A stretch of 5,941 bases of DNA, from the NCBI GenBank assembly GCA_018334775.1, contig JAGXLJ010000087.1, positions 1 through 5,941 on the forward strand, in the 5' to 3' direction. Under the pieces are notes generated by a model. That model saw only the letters and a program-made list of their open reading frames with translations, was not told the origin of the DNA and made no database searches. The position numbers were made by a program, and so were the translations under genes. The stretch is from Halodesulfurarchaeum sp. Lineage in GTDB: Archaea; Halobacteriota; Halobacteria; Halobacteriales; Halobacteriaceae. This document shows, one piece after another, positions 5,239 through 5,941 of the stretch. How positions within the stretch are numbered: the stretch's first letter is position 1; each line of letters begins with the position of its first letter.

Positions 5239-5941
5239 TTAGACTCTGGGTCCTGGTTCTGACGCCAATAGGTTCCGATACCGTCGTCCGATTGGGTTGT
5301 CTGCATATATAACGTGGCCAACTGCCTCAGAAATCCAGTCATTGGAAAGACCATTCTCAGGCAAGTACCGTTCGTAAACGGGGAGACGCTCACGAAGTGG
5401 AACACCTGCTTTTTCGGCGATCGATTCGATTTCCTCGACGGCCGGCCAGGCGTAATCCGGGTTAACAAAGTCATCAGTCACCGGTGAAACGCCGCCCAAA
5501 TCGTTGATACCATTGTCCACCAAATTTCGAACCGGCGCCAGATTCGGCGGCACCTGAACTGCGACGTCCTCAGGAAGTGCCTTCCGTGCCATGGCGACAA
5601 CTCGTTGCATCGTTTCGAGATTCGGTGAACCGCCGTCCCAGCGTTCGTTCGGTGAGACCGGCTGGACGATCACCTCCTGAATATGCCCGTAGCGTTGATG
5701 GAGACCCCTGATAGCCAACAGACTTCGAGCCCTGTCGTTCCAGTTTTCCCCGATCCCGAATAAGATGCCAGTCGTGAACGGGATTTGGAGTTCGCCCGCA
5801 TTTCGGATGGTCGCAAGTCGCTTTGCTGGTCGCTTTCGACGAGATCCAGCGTGGGCATCGACTTCAGCGGTCGTTTCAAGCATGACGCCCATACTCGCCA
5901 TCACCGGAGCCAGCAGTTCCATTTGGTCCATGGTCTGGTCC
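5239..5941 (-). CDS. cofG: CofG, 7,8-didemethyl-8-hydroxy-5-deazariboflavin synthase subunit 1, 5' end beyond the window
   Basis: The C-terminal 233 residues of a radical-SAM enzyme that, with CofH, makes the deazaflavin chromophore Fo of coenzyme F420; the frame is open to the right edge, so the ATG at 5931 is internal and not the start. Recognisable blocks are MLETTAEVDAHAGSRRK, NAGELQIPFTTGILFGIGE, YGHIQEVIVQPVSPNERW, VQVPPNLAP and DLGGVSPVTDDFVNPDYAWP, followed by LRERLPVYERYLP, all characteristic of haloarchaeal CofG. The CX3CX2C cluster motif should lie in the missing N-terminal third and cannot be checked. Expected full length is about 370 residues. The end at TAA 5241-5239 is natural for the family. 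It is in line with the dehydrogenase genes but separated by 145 bases, so co-transcription is possible, not shown. F420 is a cytosolic hydride carrier; a functional tie to the purine module is not implied by family knowledge. Confidence 0.93.
   Translation of the reverse strand, partial: DQTMDQMELLAPVMASMGVMLETTAEVDAHAGSRRKRPAKRLATIRNAGELQIPFTTGILFGIGENWNDRARSLLAIRGLHQRYGHIQEVIVQPVSPNERWDGGSPNLETMQRVVAMARKALPEDVAVQVPPNLAPVRNLVDNGINDLGGVSPVTDDFVNPDYAWPAVEEIESIAEKAGVPLRERLPVYERYLPENGLSNDWISEAVGHVIYADNPIGRRYRNLLASEPGPRV

Noticed and set aside
5202..5474. Minus-strand ORF of 90 codons overlapping the end of cofG
   Set aside because: It lies in another frame of the well-conserved CofG C-terminus and has no recognisable features.

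Overview
The window suggests a halophilic archaeon (class Halobacteria). G+C looks to be in the mid-50s percent by eye. The soluble proteins carry acidic tails and extensions typical of salt-in proteomes, several starts lack a Shine-Dalgarno (SD) sequence, archaeal TATA-like boxes sit in the spacers, and a gene for coenzyme F420 synthesis is present. I could run no search, so the lineage is an inference from composition and family resemblance.

Every gene I accept is on the minus strand, so transcription runs from right to left. At the right edge is the C-terminal two thirds of CofG, a radical-SAM enzyme of F420 biosynthesis whose start lies outside the window. A 145-base spacer follows. It holds a perfect 9-base SD sequence in front of a possible 37-residue small ORF, and a 12-base palindrome. 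Next come two overlapping genes for a molybdenum hydroxylase of the xanthine dehydrogenase family: a 173-residue subunit with two [2Fe-2S] clusters and an 816-residue molybdopterin subunit. They overlap by 8 bases and are surely co-translated. After a 176-base spacer with two candidate TATA boxes and two inverted repeats comes a 463-residue NCS2 nucleobase permease whose signature is of the xanthine/urate type. After another 175-base spacer, a small protein joining a ribbon-helix-helix-like N-terminus to a zinc ribbon runs off the left edge.

The middle of the window reads as a purine (xanthine/hypoxanthine-like) uptake and oxidation module: the permease imports a nucleobase and the two-subunit hydroxylase oxidises it. 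The hydroxylase most resembles the E. coli XdhA type. Its catalytic Glu is kept, but the bovine substrate-binding Glu802 and Arg880 positions are Gln and Ala in my by-eye alignment, so the exact substrate is open. No FAD subunit and no molybdenum-cofactor maturation gene is visible here.

I saw no tRNA, rRNA, CRISPR array, insertion sequence or integrase. I found no clearly new system. The most unusual points are the SD-led small ORF before the iron-sulfur subunit gene, the missing FAD subunit, and the ribbon-helix-helix plus zinc-ribbon protein.
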